A stretch of DNA of 46,435 nucleotides from Candidatus Effluviviaceae Genus I sp. (GTDB taxonomy: Bacteria; Joyebacterota; Joyebacteria; Joyebacterales; Joyebacteraceae): positions 1 to 46,435 of the forward strand of contig VGIX01000013.1 in assembly GCA_016867725.1 (NCBI GenBank), written 5' to 3'. Positions within the stretch are counted from its first letter, which is position 1; the number at the start of each line of letters is the position of its first letter. Under the pieces are notes generated by a model, which saw only the letters and a list, made by a program, of their open reading frames with translations, was not told the origin of the DNA and did not search any database. Both the position numbers and the translations under genes were made by a program. Below are positions 24,821-32,533 of this stretch, one piece after another.

Positions 24821-24840
24821 GTGCCCCCGTCTCCGCCCGG

Positions 24841-25152
24841 CTACGACACCACGGCCTTGAGCGCGCTCTTCACTGCAGCGCTGATCCGACCGGCGGCTGT
24901 GCGACGAATCTCCTCGACCTCCCGCCGACCGTCCGCGAGTGCGCTGTCTGCGCGGGCTTCAGCCTCGGCACGCGCAGCATCAACGAGCTTCCTGCCCTCG
25001 TCCCGAGCCTCGCGTGTCGCATCCTGCAGCATGCGTTCGGCCGTCTCCCGCGCGTCGGCGAGCATGCGCTTCGCGTCACTGTGAGCCGAGCGGGCTGCTT
25101 CGTCCGCGGCCTTCTCCGCATCCCTGATCCTGCGAATCGCTTCCGAGACCAC
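24841..25152 (-). CDS. atpH: V/A-type ATPase subunit G/H (peripheral stalk)
   Basis: 103 residues, almost entirely a charged Ala/Glu/Arg coiled coil (AKRMLADARETAERMLQDA), as in the AhaH/G stalk subunit that pairs with subunit E. GTG start with GGAGG six bases upstream. It is the first gene of the ATPase operon, placed as in archaeal and bacterial A/V-ATPase operons. The sequence is low in complexity, so the call rests largely on operon position. Confidence 0.88.
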   Translation of the reverse strand: MVSEAIRRIRDAEKAADEAARSAHSDAKRMLADARETAERMLQDATREARDEGRKLVDAARAEAEARADSALADGRREVEEIRRTAAGRISAAVKSALKAVVS

Positions 25153-25474
25153 GCGTCCTCCTCGAGCGACGACCGTGCGTCCTCGCGCCGGGAGTTCATC
25201 TACAGGTCATCCACACGCGCAGGCCGCGGCCGGCCGCGCGGAGCGGCGACGCGCAACCCCGCGGACCGCACGCACTTGCGCATTCGGCGCGGCTACTGAC
25301 AGACTGCGACTCCGGTGGATAACCGCGCCTGCGCGCTGACCCCCGTGTCATCTAACGTGCCATCTTATCGGGAGATAGCGTAGTGAGGCCCCGCTATGCA
25401 CATTTGTCCACACGTGCCGCCGCGGGGGGCTTCACAGTGGCTGCGGATCCGCGCAGGACACGCTCAAGGAAGAC
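25153..25474. other. 322-base gap with four DnaA-box-like sites upstream of the ATPase operon
   Basis: This gap separates the bactofilin stop from the ATPase operon start. Four nonamers differ by one base from TTATNCACA: TCATCCACA at 25207-25215, GGTGGATAA (reverse) at 25314-25322, CTATGCACA at 25394-25402 and TTGTCCACA at 25404-25412. The 25340-25400 part is less GC-rich than its surroundings. A promoter for the ATPase operon must lie here, but I could not choose one convincingly; TAAGAT (minus strand, near 25365) lacks a good -35. Confidence 0.55.
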
Positions 25475-25912
25475 CTAGTAGCGTGCCTCGGCTTCCTCGA
25501 GTTCCTCGCTGTCGCTCCGCTCGAGTCGGCTATCCGATCGGCGCCGCGTCGGCGGTTCGACGACGTCGCCCATCTGGCAGTTGCCCTGGAACACGACGCC
25601 GTCCTCGATCACGAGCCCGCGCGTCTTGATGTCACCGAGCAGCTGGGACCCGCGACGAAGCTCGATCTTTCCGGACGCGAACACGTTGCCGTACATGTGG
25701 CCACCGATCACGGCGTTCGCGACGGTGGCGTCACCGTCCACCTTGCCGCTGCTGCCGACGATCAGCGTGTCGGTCGCGTCGATCGTGCCCTCATAGTCCC
25801 CGTCGACCTCGATGCTGCCCTCGACCTTGATGTCGCCCTTGAGGGTGGTTCCCTCACCGATCACCGTGTTCACGCCGCCCACGGTCGTCCTCTCGCCCTC
25901 TTTCTGGAACAT
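25475..25912 (-). CDS. Bactofilin
   Basis: 145 residues. A central bactofilin beta-helix (about residues 15-110) of short repeats: VIGEGTTLKGDIKVEGSIEV, GSSGKVDGDATVANAVIGG, GNVFASGKIELRRGSQLLGD. An acidic, Arg-containing tail of 30 residues follows. Bactofilins polymerise without nucleotide into scaffolds that position cell-wall enzymes or ParABS components. The N-terminus MFQKEGERTT is the short membrane-targeting type. Placement directly behind parAB suggests a role in chromosome or pole organisation, as described in Myxococcus, but it has its own promoter. Confidence 0.95.
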   Translation of the reverse strand: MFQKEGERTTVGGVNTVIGEGTTLKGDIKVEGSIEVDGDYEGTIDATDTLIVGSSGKVDGDATVANAVIGGHMYGNVFASGKIELRRGSQLLGDIKTRGLVIEDGVVFQGNCQMGDVVEPPTRRRSDSRLERSDSEELEEAEARY

Positions 25913-25988
25913 CGCGGACCCCCCTGCGACCTGGCTTCAGAGCCTCGCTCCGAGCCCATCTCCCACGCCCCGCGCCACGGACGGCGCG

Positions 25989-26017
25989 ACGCTATCAGAC
26001 GACATGCGCCAAGTCAA
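25989..26017 (-). promoter_or_regulatory. Predicted sigma-70 promoter of the bactofilin gene
   Basis: On the minus strand TTGACT (26017-26012), a 17-base spacer and TAGCGT (25994-25989), about 75 bases before the bactofilin ATG and just past the parB stop. Confidence 0.55.
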
Positions 26018-26044
26018 CATCCAAGCCCTGTCCGACTCCCGCGC

Positions 26045-26902
26045 TCACCTCGCGCCGCCCATCGTGAGCTGCTCGAGGATCCTCTCGAGGTCCTCGTCCG
26101 AGTAGTACTCGATCCGGACGGACCCCTCCTTCCCGAGCCGTTCGATCCTCACCAGGGTTCCGAACACCCTCTGAAGCCGCTCCTCCCACTCCCTGATGAA
26201 TGGGTCATCGCTGCGCCTCGGTCGCGCCGCCTTCTTCCTCTTCACGGCCCCGCGCGCGAGCGCCTCGACCTCTCTCACGGACAGCCCGCGAGCCGCCGCC
26301 CGCTCGGCGACTCGCCGCCGCTCGTCGGGACTGCCGAGGCCCAGCAGCGCCCGCCCATGCCCTGCGCTGAGCTTCCCGCTTCGCAGCATCTGCTGAACGT
26401 CAGGGGGCAGATCGAGCAGCCGAAGCGCGTTCGCCACGGTGCTCCGGTCCTTGCCGACGCGCTCCGCGACATCGACCTGCGTCGCTCCAGCGACCTCCAT
26501 CAGCGTCTCGTACCCGTGCGCCTCGTCGATCGGGTTCAGATTCTCGCGCTGCAGGTTCTCCACGAGGGCGACCGCGATGGCCCCCGCATCGTCCGAGTTC
26601 CTGATCACGGCGCTCACGGTCTCGAGCCCCGCCAGCCGTGCCGCCCGCCACCGCCGCTCCCCCGCCACGAGCCGGTACTTCCCTCCGCCGAACTCCCTCA
26701 CGATGACCGGCTGCAGCAGTCCGTACGCCTTGATCGACGCGGCAAGCTCGCCGAGGCTCTCCTCATCGAACATCGTCCGCGGCTGCTCCGGGTTCGGCTC
26801 GATGTCGCCCACACGAAGCTCAGCCAGCCCGGGTCCGGCCGTCGGCGCCTCCGCCCCCGGGATCAGTGCGCCCAGCCCACGCCCAAGTGCCTTCCTGTTC
26901 AT
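26045..26902 (-). CDS. parB: ParB/Spo0J chromosome partitioning protein
   Basis: 285 residues. N-terminal LGRGLGALIP binds ParA. The CTP-binding region contains GERRWRAARLAG (from residue 81) and ENLQRENLNPIDEAHGY (from about 115), and the parS-binding helix-turn-helix is TQVDVAERVGKDRSTVANAL. A basic linker (KRKKAARPRR) leads to the C-terminal dimer domain. The ATG at 26902 overlaps the parA stop (ATGA). It loads on parS as a CTP-gated clamp. Probable parS sites lie at 27997 and 28207. Confidence 0.97.
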   Translation of the reverse strand: MNRKALGRGLGALIPGAEAPTAGPGLAELRVGDIEPNPEQPRTMFDEESLGELAASIKAYGLLQPVIVREFGGGKYRLVAGERRWRAARLAGLETVSAVIRNSDDAGAIAVALVENLQRENLNPIDEAHGYETLMEVAGATQVDVAERVGKDRSTVANALRLLDLPPDVQQMLRSGKLSAGHGRALLGLGSPDERRRVAERAAARGLSVREVEALARGAVKRKKAARPRRSDDPFIREWEERLQRVFGTLVRIERLGKEGSVRIEYYSDEDLERILEQLTMGGAR

Positions 26903-27756
26903 CTCGCCCCACCCCCGGTCTCGCGCCAATCGCCTACTTCATCCGCTCCGGCGCCGTCCACTCTGCTTCCAACACCTACGATCGCGGCCTGCTCTCCGCC
27001 GGCCATGACCTCCTTGGCGAGGGCGATGTAGCTCTGCGCCCCGGCGGACAGGATGTCATAGAGGATGATCGGCCGCCCGAAGCTTGGGGCCTCCCCCAGC
27101 CGCACGTTCCGCGGGATCATGGCTTTGTAGACCCTGTCACCGAAGTACCGCCGCGCCTCGTCGGCCACCTGCCGCGCAAGCGTCAGTCGGCCATCGTACA
27201 TCGTCAGCGCGATGCCCTCGATCCGCAGCCCCGCGTTCAGGTTCCGCTGCACAAGGCGAATGCTGTTGAGGAGCTGGCCCAACCCCTCAAGGGCGTAGTA
27301 CTCGCACTGGATGGGCACGATCACGGTGTCAGCGGCCGTCAGCGTGTTCACGGTGAGTAGGCCCAGTGATGGCGGGCAGTCGATGAAGATGAATTGGTAG
27401 TCGTCCCTGACACGCTCCAGCGCGCGCTTCAACCGTGTCTCTCGTGCCATCACGTTCACGAGCTCGATCTCCGCCCCGATCAGCCGCTGATGCGCCGGCA
27501 GCACATCCAGGAACGGCAGCTCCGCGGCCTTGACGATCGCCTCGTTGACCTCCGCCTCACCGATCAGCACCTCATAGATGCTCTGCTTCACATCGTCCCG
27601 CGCGATCCCGATGCCGCTTGTCGCGTTGGCCTGTGGGTCGATGTCCACGAGCAGGGTCGGACGCTCAGCCACGGCCGTACATGCTGAAAGGTTGACGGCC
27701 GTTGTCGTCTTCCCGACCCCGCCCTTCTGATTGGCGATGGCGATCACCCGGCCCAT
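26899..27756 (-). CDS. parA: ParA/Soj chromosome partitioning ATPase
   Basis: 285 residues. The deviant Walker A KGGVGKTTT is at residues 11-19, the switch regions include DIDPQANATSGIG and FIDCPPSLGLLTVN, and IPRNVRLGEAPSFGRP is the family signature. The last 25 residues are a Gly/Asp-rich tail. It separates origins together with ParB and parS. A sigma-70 promoter at 27830-27857 and DnaA-box-like sites lie upstream. Confidence 0.97.
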   Translation of the reverse strand: MGRVIAIANQKGGVGKTTTAVNLSACTAVAERPTLLVDIDPQANATSGIGIARDDVKQSIYEVLIGEAEVNEAIVKAAELPFLDVLPAHQRLIGAEIELVNVMARETRLKRALERVRDDYQFIFIDCPPSLGLLTVNTLTAADTVIVPIQCEYYALEGLGQLLNSIRLVQRNLNAGLRIEGIALTMYDGRLTLARQVADEARRYFGDRVYKAMIPRNVRLGEAPSFGRPIILYDILSAGAQSYIALAKEVMAGGEQAAIVGVGSRVDGAGADEVGDWRETGGGAR

Positions 27757-27829
27757 GGTACCCCTCGATGTGGATAGCGCATGTCATCCCACGCCAGGCG
27801 CTGGCTTCATGCTGGCAGGTGGTGGGAGC

Positions 27830-27857
27830 ATCATACAGCGAGCCGAAGAACTGTCAA
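27830..27857 (-). promoter_or_regulatory. Predicted sigma-70 promoter of parAB
   Basis: On the minus strand a consensus TTGACA (27857-27852), a 16-base spacer and TATGAT (27835-27830), 73 bases before the parA ATG. Two DnaA-box-like sites end just upstream, so DnaA or ParB control is plausible. Confidence 0.7.
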
Positions 27858-27996
27858 GAGAGAAATTCTGGATAAGCGCTGTTGTCCACAGGGGATTGGT
27901 GTGAGCGTGTCGGGACCCGGGGCACTGGGATATGGGGCGTTGAGCGGTCGTGCGCTGGCGGCATCGGACTGCATGCGCGGGGTGTCCGCGCCGGGG

Positions 27997-28012
27997 TGTT
28001 TCACGTGGAACG
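27997..28012. promoter_or_regulatory. parS: Probable parS site 1
   Basis: TGTTTCACGTGGAACG differs from the widely conserved 16-base parS TGTTTCACGTGAAACA at two positions and keeps the palindromic CACGTG centre. It is 241 bases upstream of parA. Confidence 0.85.
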
Positions 28013-28142
28013 TGGAGAGGCAGTGCGGGGGCTGGGCGTGCCGGCCTCATCCACGGCACCAAGGCTGCGGACGCTAGGATCTGCGCTCCCGACGGCCCCC
28101 TCGCTGATGGTAAGAGGCCGCCCGACTCTGCTCTCGCGGTGC

Positions 28143-28877
28143 TCAGCCAGGCGGCTCAGTCTTCTGGGATCGCCTGCCACCCGGCGTGCCGGGCGCCCTC
28201 CCCTCTTGCTTCACGTGGAACTCCACGAACCGCGTGCCTCTTCCGTACCCAGGCAACTGGACATCCCGCACCCACCCCAACTCGCAACCAACGCCGCTCG
28301 CGAGCGAGACTGCGCGCGCCTCCTCCCGCTCCCACGCCGGGCCCTTGAACAGGATCAGCCGTCCCCGGCTCGATAGCAGCCTCAGGCTTGGGACAAGCGT
28401 CTCCTCGATCGCCCCCAGGGCTCGAGACACCGCCACATCGAACTGCCGCACACCCCCCAGCGCCTCGAGCCTCGCGTGCACCACCTCGACATTGTCCAGA
28501 GCGAGCTCGCGTGCTGCCTCCTTCAGAAACACGATCCTGCTCCTCCTCGCATCCACCAGGACGACGCGCACAGCGGGCCGCAGTATTGCGATGACCACGC
28601 CGGGAATCCCACCGCCTGTACCCAGGTCGGCCACATCCTGTGCACGCCCCGTGGCACCCCCCAGCGGCTCTACTCTGAGCAGCGCCGCCGCGTCCGTGAC
28701 GTGGAGACCGATCTCGCCCTCTGCTCGCCTCGAGACCAGCCTCAGGCGCCTGGACTGCTGCCCCAGCAGCTGTGCGTACCTCTCCAGCCGCCCCCAGGAA
28801 GCGTCGTCCACGGCGCCACTCAGAGACTCAATGACCCCTCGCCTCGGTGCGGCGCCCGGACCTGCATGATCGTCCAT
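28143..28877 (-). CDS. rsmG: 16S rRNA m7G527 methyltransferase RsmG
   Basis: 244 residues. A helical N-terminus (DDASWGRLERYAQLLGQQSR) precedes a Rossmann methyltransferase fold with the SAM motif ADLGTGGGIPGVVIAI, VVLVDARRSRIVFLKEA and DVAVSRALGAIEETL. It methylates N7 of G527 (E. coli numbering) of 16S rRNA. GGGGGTGA precedes the ATG at 28877; an upstream in-frame start at 29003 lacks this and runs through a hairpin. The gene lies in its conserved place before parA, although mnmE and mnmG, usual upstream neighbours, are absent. A parS-like site is embedded near its 3' end. Confidence 0.95.
   Translation of the reverse strand: MDDHAGPGAAPRRGVIESLSGAVDDASWGRLERYAQLLGQQSRRLRLVSRRAEGEIGLHVTDAAALLRVEPLGGATGRAQDVADLGTGGGIPGVVIAILRPAVRVVLVDARRSRIVFLKEAARELALDNVEVVHARLEALGGVRQFDVAVSRALGAIEETLVPSLRLLSSRGRLILFKGPAWEREEARAVSLASGVGCELGWVRDVQLPGYGRGTRFVEFHVKQEGRAPGTPGGRRSQKTEPPG
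28207..28222. promoter_or_regulatory. parS: Probable parS site 2, inside rsmG
   Basis: TGCTTCACGTGGAACT shares the 11-base core TTCACGTGGAA with site 1 and lies 210 bases away from it, within the rsmG coding region. Such intragenic parS copies are common near parAB. Confidence 0.75.
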
Positions 28878-28897
28878 GTCACCCCCTAGAACGAGTC

Positions 28898-28926
28898 CCC
28901 CGGCTGGGATCCAGCGCCAGCCGGGG
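28898..28926. terminator. Hairpin between jag and rsmG
   Basis: A perfect 10-bp stem (28898-28907 with 28917-28926), nine-base loop, 20 bases before the rsmG ATG and 100 bases after the jag stop. It has no T-run, so it may be an attenuator or processing site rather than a full terminator. Confidence 0.5.
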
Positions 28927-29026
28927 AGACATCGCTCAACACACAGCATACATAGCGTGGGCAGTTGTTGCAGAGATCGCCGCCCCTCTGGGGCAAACGT
29001 CAATCCTCAGAGATTGCCTGCGATCG

Positions 29027-29689
29027 TCACGGGGTTGGAGCGGACTTCCCCGCGCTACCCTGGGAACCGGTGCCCCGCTGCTCGCCCCCCGACTGCCTCG
29101 CGCGCGGCCGACGACGACGCCCGCGCCCGGACCTTCTGCGCCCACCGGATCGCGCGCCCGGGGCGGCTGCGCCGACCGCCTCCGGAGCCTCCTGCCTCGT
29201 GCCGCGGTCCCCGTGCCGGCGCCCACGCGGTCGCCTGGACGGCTCCGGCTCGTCCGACACGCGCGGCCTGTGCCCACCGACACTCAAGATCACGCGCTGG
29301 CTGTTCCGGTCCTCGTTCTGGAGGATCCGGTTCACCATGTACTCCAGAGACGCGAGGGCAAGTCCGCCCTTGTCCGACAGCAGGGCGTCATCACCGGCGG
29401 TCGACACGTCGATGTGCAGATCGTGCCGCCGCTCAAGCGTGTCCAGCTGGCAGCTGATGTCCATGCGCCTGAGCATGTCGCGCAGCAGCGTCTCTGCGCG
29501 GTCCCGCGCCGACTGCCTGTGCGCGACACGGACCCTCGCCGGCGTCCCGGGGAAGATACCGAAGAGGCCTCGCCGCCCCCGGGTGACGACCGTCACCTCT
29601 GCCTCGTCCGTCGTGATCCCGAGTTCCCTGAGCGCACTCGCCGTCGCCTCAGCGACGGTCCTGCCTGTCCTTTCCGTGCTGCGGGTCAT
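29027..29689 (-). CDS. jag: Jag/KhpB-like RNA-binding protein lacking R3H
   Basis: 220 residues. The Jag N-terminal domain (1-52, ELGITTDEAEVTVVTRGRRG then LFGIFPG) and a KH domain (about 57-140, ending LSDKGGLALASLEYMVNRIL and NSQRVILSVGGHRPR) are clear. The KH GxxG loop is modified (SDKG). The C-terminal R3H domain expected after the KH domain is absent. In its place is a 75-residue Arg/Gly-rich tail (such as GARSGGRRRSGRGRRRRPRA). I looked at the other frames and did not find an R3H remnant, so a frameshift seems unlikely. In Firmicutes Jag/KhpB binds RNA with KhpA and affects cell elongation. It is 33 bases behind yidC. Confidence 0.85.
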   Translation of the reverse strand: MTRSTERTGRTVAEATASALRELGITTDEAEVTVVTRGRRGLFGIFPGTPARVRVAHRQSARDRAETLLRDMLRRMDISCQLDTLERRHDLHIDVSTAGDDALLSDKGGLALASLEYMVNRILQNEDRNSQRVILSVGGHRPRVSDEPEPSRRPRGRRHGDRGTRQEAPEAVGAAAPGARSGGRRRSGRGRRRRPRARQSGGEQRGTGSQGSAGKSAPTP

Positions 29690-29722
29690 GCTGTTCCTCC
29701 AGAGGCTACCCCCACGAGGTGA

Positions 29723-31522
29723 TCACTTCCGCCTGCGCCGTCGTCCCTGAACCGCGCGCGCGCCGCCGGCGCGTGGCGACTCGTTGGGGACGGACATCGG
29801 AGGCGCAGGTGGTGATGGGGCCGGTGCTCCGTCGGGGGTAGCAGCGTCGGCTGTCCGCGCGGCGGTTGAACCGCGCTGGACGTAGAACTGCTGGGCCACG
29901 CTGAGGACGGTGTTCACCAGCCAGTACAACACGAGACCCGAGGCGAAGTTGTAGAAGAGCGCCGTGAACACGATGGGCATGAGGTTGTTGACGATGGCCT
30001 GGCTCGGGTCCTTCGAGGACATGCGCTGCTGCGCGAGCATCGCGGCACCCATGAGGAGCGGAAGCACGTGGATGGGGAATCCCGCGATGAACGCGACCGT
30101 GTCGGGCATGGAGAGGTCGGTGATCCAGAGCGCGAACGGCGCCCCGCGCAGCTCGATCGTGGTGCGAAGCACCTGGTACAGGGCGATGAACACCGGCATC
30201 TGGAGGAGCATCGGCAGGCAGCTCCCCATCGGGTTCACGCCTTCCTTCTTGTACAGCTCCATCTGGGCGCGCGCGAGCGCTTCGCGATCGCTACCCAGCT
30301 TCTCCTTCAGCGCCTGGAGCTTCGGCTGAAGGTCCTGCATGCGCTTCATCTCGGTGAAGCTCTTGTGCGTGAGGCGATAGAAGAGGAGCTTCGTGATGAT
30401 CGAGAAGAGGATGATGACAACCCCGTAGTTGGGGATGAGGCGATAGGCCCACCGAAGCGCGACCAGCATGAAGACGGAGAGCGGGCGGAAGATGGTCCAC
30501 CCGAGGTCGATCGCTCGGTCGAGATGCCTGCCCATCTCACGCAGGGCGTGATAGTCCTGCGGTCCTGCGTACACCGCGAACGCGGTGGCCGCCGCCTCTC
30601 CCTCAACCCGCAGCCCGGCAGTGAACGCCGCCGCCCTGTTCTCGGCGTCCCCGGTGGTCTCGACCCCGATGAACGAGTCTCCCTCGGGCATCACCGCCGT
30701 GACGAAGTACTGCGACTGAGAGGCTACCCAGTCGATGACGCCGCTCTCCCGCTCGACGTCTTCATCCTTGAGGCCTCGCAGCCGCGTCCTCGCGACCTTC
30801 CCGTCGACGAGAGCGACCGTGCCGATCGCGTTGTCGTCCTCGCGCTTCTCCGAGGGCACGACGCCGGGCCATCCGATCCACACCTCGCGCCGCGCCCCTG
30901 GCTCGACCAGGCCGCCGACACCGACGAGCAGTCGAAACGCGTACGCGTCTGGTGAGAGGATGTACTCCTTCGAGACCTGGACGCCACTCGAACTCACCGC
31001 ATCGAACTTGAGCGAGCTCGCACCGCCCTCGACGAGCGTCAGGTGGTTCGGCCCATCGTACCGGAAGTCCAGCCGCCCGGTCTCGATCACCGAGGGTCCG
31101 TAGCGGACGTCAAGCTCGAGCCCTCGCTTGTCCGGCGGCACCAGATCGACGTACCCGCCGCCCGCCGCCTCGTAGCCCAGCAGTCTCCACGAGGTCACCG
31201 AGGCGCCGCGCGTGGAGAACGTCGCGACCCACAGCGGCGACTCCACGACGATCGCCCTCTCAGGCAGGCCGGCACCAGTGACCTCGCCATCGGCCCCCGG
31301 CTCTTCGACCGGGGCGGCGAACACGCGCTCCGCCGAGCCTGACCCGACCGCCGACAGCCCGCCCTCGCTGACGGTGTCGGGAACCGCGCGCTCGGCCACC
31401 CCCTCCGTCGAGTCGACCGGCTCCGCAACGGGCTTCTGCCCTGTCCTGCTCGCGATGAAGTTGTACCCGAACAGCACGAGGAATATGAGCACGACAGCAA
31501 GCAGGGCGCGTCGCTCGTCCAT
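29723..31522 (-). CDS. yidC: Membrane protein insertase YidC
   Basis: 599 residues, the long Gram-negative form. An N-terminal membrane anchor (about 5-24), a linker, the periplasmic P1 beta-sandwich (about 90-335) and the conserved five-helix insertase core (about 350-560) with QPKLQALKEKLGSD, YKKEGVNPMGSCLPMLLQMP and GLVLYWLVNTVLSVAQQ. The C-terminus ends in a basic cluster (GRRRRRK) that could bind ribosomes. GGAGGCGAGG lies directly before the ATG at 31522; an upstream in-frame start at 31555 has no such site. It inserts and folds inner-membrane proteins with or without SecYEG. Confidence 0.97.
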   Translation of the reverse strand: MDERRALLAVVLIFLVLFGYNFIASRTGQKPVAEPVDSTEGVAERAVPDTVSEGGLSAVGSGSAERVFAAPVEEPGADGEVTGAGLPERAIVVESPLWVATFSTRGASVTSWRLLGYEAAGGGYVDLVPPDKRGLELDVRYGPSVIETGRLDFRYDGPNHLTLVEGGASSLKFDAVSSSGVQVSKEYILSPDAYAFRLLVGVGGLVEPGARREVWIGWPGVVPSEKREDDNAIGTVALVDGKVARTRLRGLKDEDVERESGVIDWVASQSQYFVTAVMPEGDSFIGVETTGDAENRAAAFTAGLRVEGEAAATAFAVYAGPQDYHALREMGRHLDRAIDLGWTIFRPLSVFMLVALRWAYRLIPNYGVVIILFSIITKLLFYRLTHKSFTEMKRMQDLQPKLQALKEKLGSDREALARAQMELYKKEGVNPMGSCLPMLLQMPVFIALYQVLRTTIELRGAPFALWITDLSMPDTVAFIAGFPIHVLPLLMGAAMLAQQRMSSKDPSQAIVNNLMPIVFTALFYNFASGLVLYWLVNTVLSVAQQFYVQRGSTAARTADAATPDGAPAPSPPAPPMSVPNESPRAGGARAVQGRRRRRK

Positions 31523-31576
31523 CCTCGCCTCCACAGTGAGTGCCACCGCGCCCACTCGCGCCGCGGCCGCATCGCC

Positions 31577-31834
31577 CTAGCGCCGGTTAGGCACGGGATC
31601 CACCCCGCCGTCTGCCCAAGGGTGGCAGCGCAGGACCCTCGCGGTCGCGAGCCAGATGCCCCGCGCGAGACCGTGACGCCTGAGCGCCTCCACGGCGTAC
31701 GCCGAGCAGGAAGGGTGGTAGCGGCAGGTTGGCGGAAACAGGGGAGAGATCAGACGCCTGTAGAGCTCCACGAGCCCCACGAGCGCCCTGGTAGGCAGAT
31801 GGGGTGTCCGGTGCGACCCTGTGAGACCAGCCAT
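31577..31834 (-). CDS. yidD: YidD membrane protein insertion efficiency factor
   Basis: 85 residues. The family core LVELYRRLISPLFPPTCRYH then PSCSAYAVEALRRHG is intact, with the C-terminal RVLRCHPWADGGVDPVP. It is a peripheral inner-membrane protein assisting YidC-dependent insertion. The ATG at 31834 gives the usual length; a start at 31870 overlapping rnpA is possible and would add 12 residues. It lies between rnpA and yidC as in most bacteria. Confidence 0.93.
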   Translation of the reverse strand: MAGLTGSHRTPHLPTRALVGLVELYRRLISPLFPPTCRYHPSCSAYAVEALRRHGLARGIWLATARVLRCHPWADGGVDPVPNRR

Positions 31835-31844
31835 CAACCGTCTG

Positions 31845-32228
31845 CTAGGCCGCTCTCGCGGCCTTCCCATTCCCGTCTGATCCGGTCCGTTCCGACACCC
31901 GGACGAGCGCTGCAGCGACCGCCGTCTTCAGTTCCCCCCACGGCGCCTCCGGCGCTCTCTCGCCCGCAACGAAGACCAGAGTCTCGACGAAGGGGAGATC
32001 GACACCGCTCGTGCGGTAGGCCTCCTTGAGCACCCGCCGGGCCCGGTTGCGTCGAACCGCGCCCCCGACCCTCCTCCCGGCCAGGAACGCCACTCGCGGC
32101 GGCCCGTCGCCTGCCCGATAGACCATCCGGAAGAACGGCGTTCGCACAGATTGTCCGCTCTTCAGGGCCCTGTCCACCGCATCCCGGCTCGCGATCCTAC
32201 GGTGCCTGTTCTGCCTCTCCAAAGGCAC
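31845..32228 (-). CDS. rnpA: Ribonuclease P protein component
   Basis: 127 residues. The RNR motif is present as GGAVRRNRARRVLKEAYR, with N-terminal RQNRHRRIASRDAVDRAL and the Phe-rich strand TPFFRMVYRA. It is the protein cofactor that helps the catalytic RNA bind pre-tRNA. GTG start at 32228, only six bases after the rpmH stop, with GGGGCGG in the gap. The C-terminal 20 residues are an unconserved polar tail. Confidence 0.96.
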   Translation of the reverse strand: MPLERQNRHRRIASRDAVDRALKSGQSVRTPFFRMVYRAGDGPPRVAFLAGRRVGGAVRRNRARRVLKEAYRTSGVDLPFVETLVFVAGERAPEAPWGELKTAVAAALVRVSERTGSDGNGKAARAA

Positions 32229-32234
32229 CCGCCC

Positions 32235-32372
32235 CTACCGAGTCGTCAGGCGCTTCCTGCCCTTGGCGCGCCGGCGTGCCAGGACCTTCCGGCCCCCGGG
32301 GCTTGACATGCGCTGCCGAAACCCGTGCTTCGCCTTCCCCTTGCGCACCTTCGGCTGGTAGGTCCTCTTCAT
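32235..32372 (-). CDS. rpmH: 50S ribosomal protein L34
   Basis: 45 residues, translated directly from the minus strand: it begins [20 protein letters not shown], continues [20 protein letters not shown] and ends RLTTR. This is the complete canonical L34 sequence. GAGGGG lies four bases before the ATG. It is first in the rpmH-rnpA-yidD-yidC-jag unit, divergent from dnaA, the classic origin arrangement. Confidence 0.98.
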   Translation of the reverse strand: MKRTYQPKVRKGKAKHGFRQRMSSPGGRKVLARRRAKGRKRLTTR

Positions 32373-32416
32373 CGTCCCCTCGGTCTCGTGGCTTCCCGTC
32401 GCTGCTCAAAGCCTAT

Positions 32417-32446
32417 AGGCTACGGCCCTTCATGAGCGCCTGTCAA
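32417..32446 (-). promoter_or_regulatory. Predicted sigma-70 promoter of rpmH operon
   Basis: On the minus strand a consensus TTGACA (32446-32441) and TAGCCT (32422-32417) with an 18-base spacer, 45 bases before the rpmH ATG. A TATAGG just downstream is an alternative -10 but sits too far from the -35. Confidence 0.5.
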
Positions 32447-32504
32447 GCCATTTCTCCCGGCGACCCGGCACGCCTGCTCGGTCCCCCTCCCCCCGAGATT
32501 TCGC

Positions 32505-32533
32505 TTGCGCTCGCCAGGGTCCTGTGCTAGGAT
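32505..32533 (+). promoter_or_regulatory. Predicted sigma-70 promoter reading toward dnaA
   Basis: TTGCGC (32505-32510), a 17-base spacer and TAGGAT (32528-32533). Its transcript would cross the DnaA-box region with a 300-base leader before dnaA; another promoter nearer dnaA may exist. Confidence 0.5.

Larger units (their letters stand above)
27757..28142. other. 386-base gap upstream of parA with DnaA-box-like sites
   Basis: Three nonamers lie within one mismatch of the DnaA box: TGTGGATAG (27769-27777, reverse), TCTGGATAA (27867-27875, reverse) and TTGTCCACA (27882-27890). They flank the parA promoter, and 27852-27880 is comparatively AT-rich. A parS-like site is at 27997. No gene is evident in the remainder (28013-28142). 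Confidence 0.55.

Noticed and set aside
29027-29260. Frameshift destroying the Jag R3H domain
   Set aside because: I looked at the neighbouring minus-strand frames and saw no R3H signature, so genuine replacement by a basic tail is more likely. Not excluded without read data.
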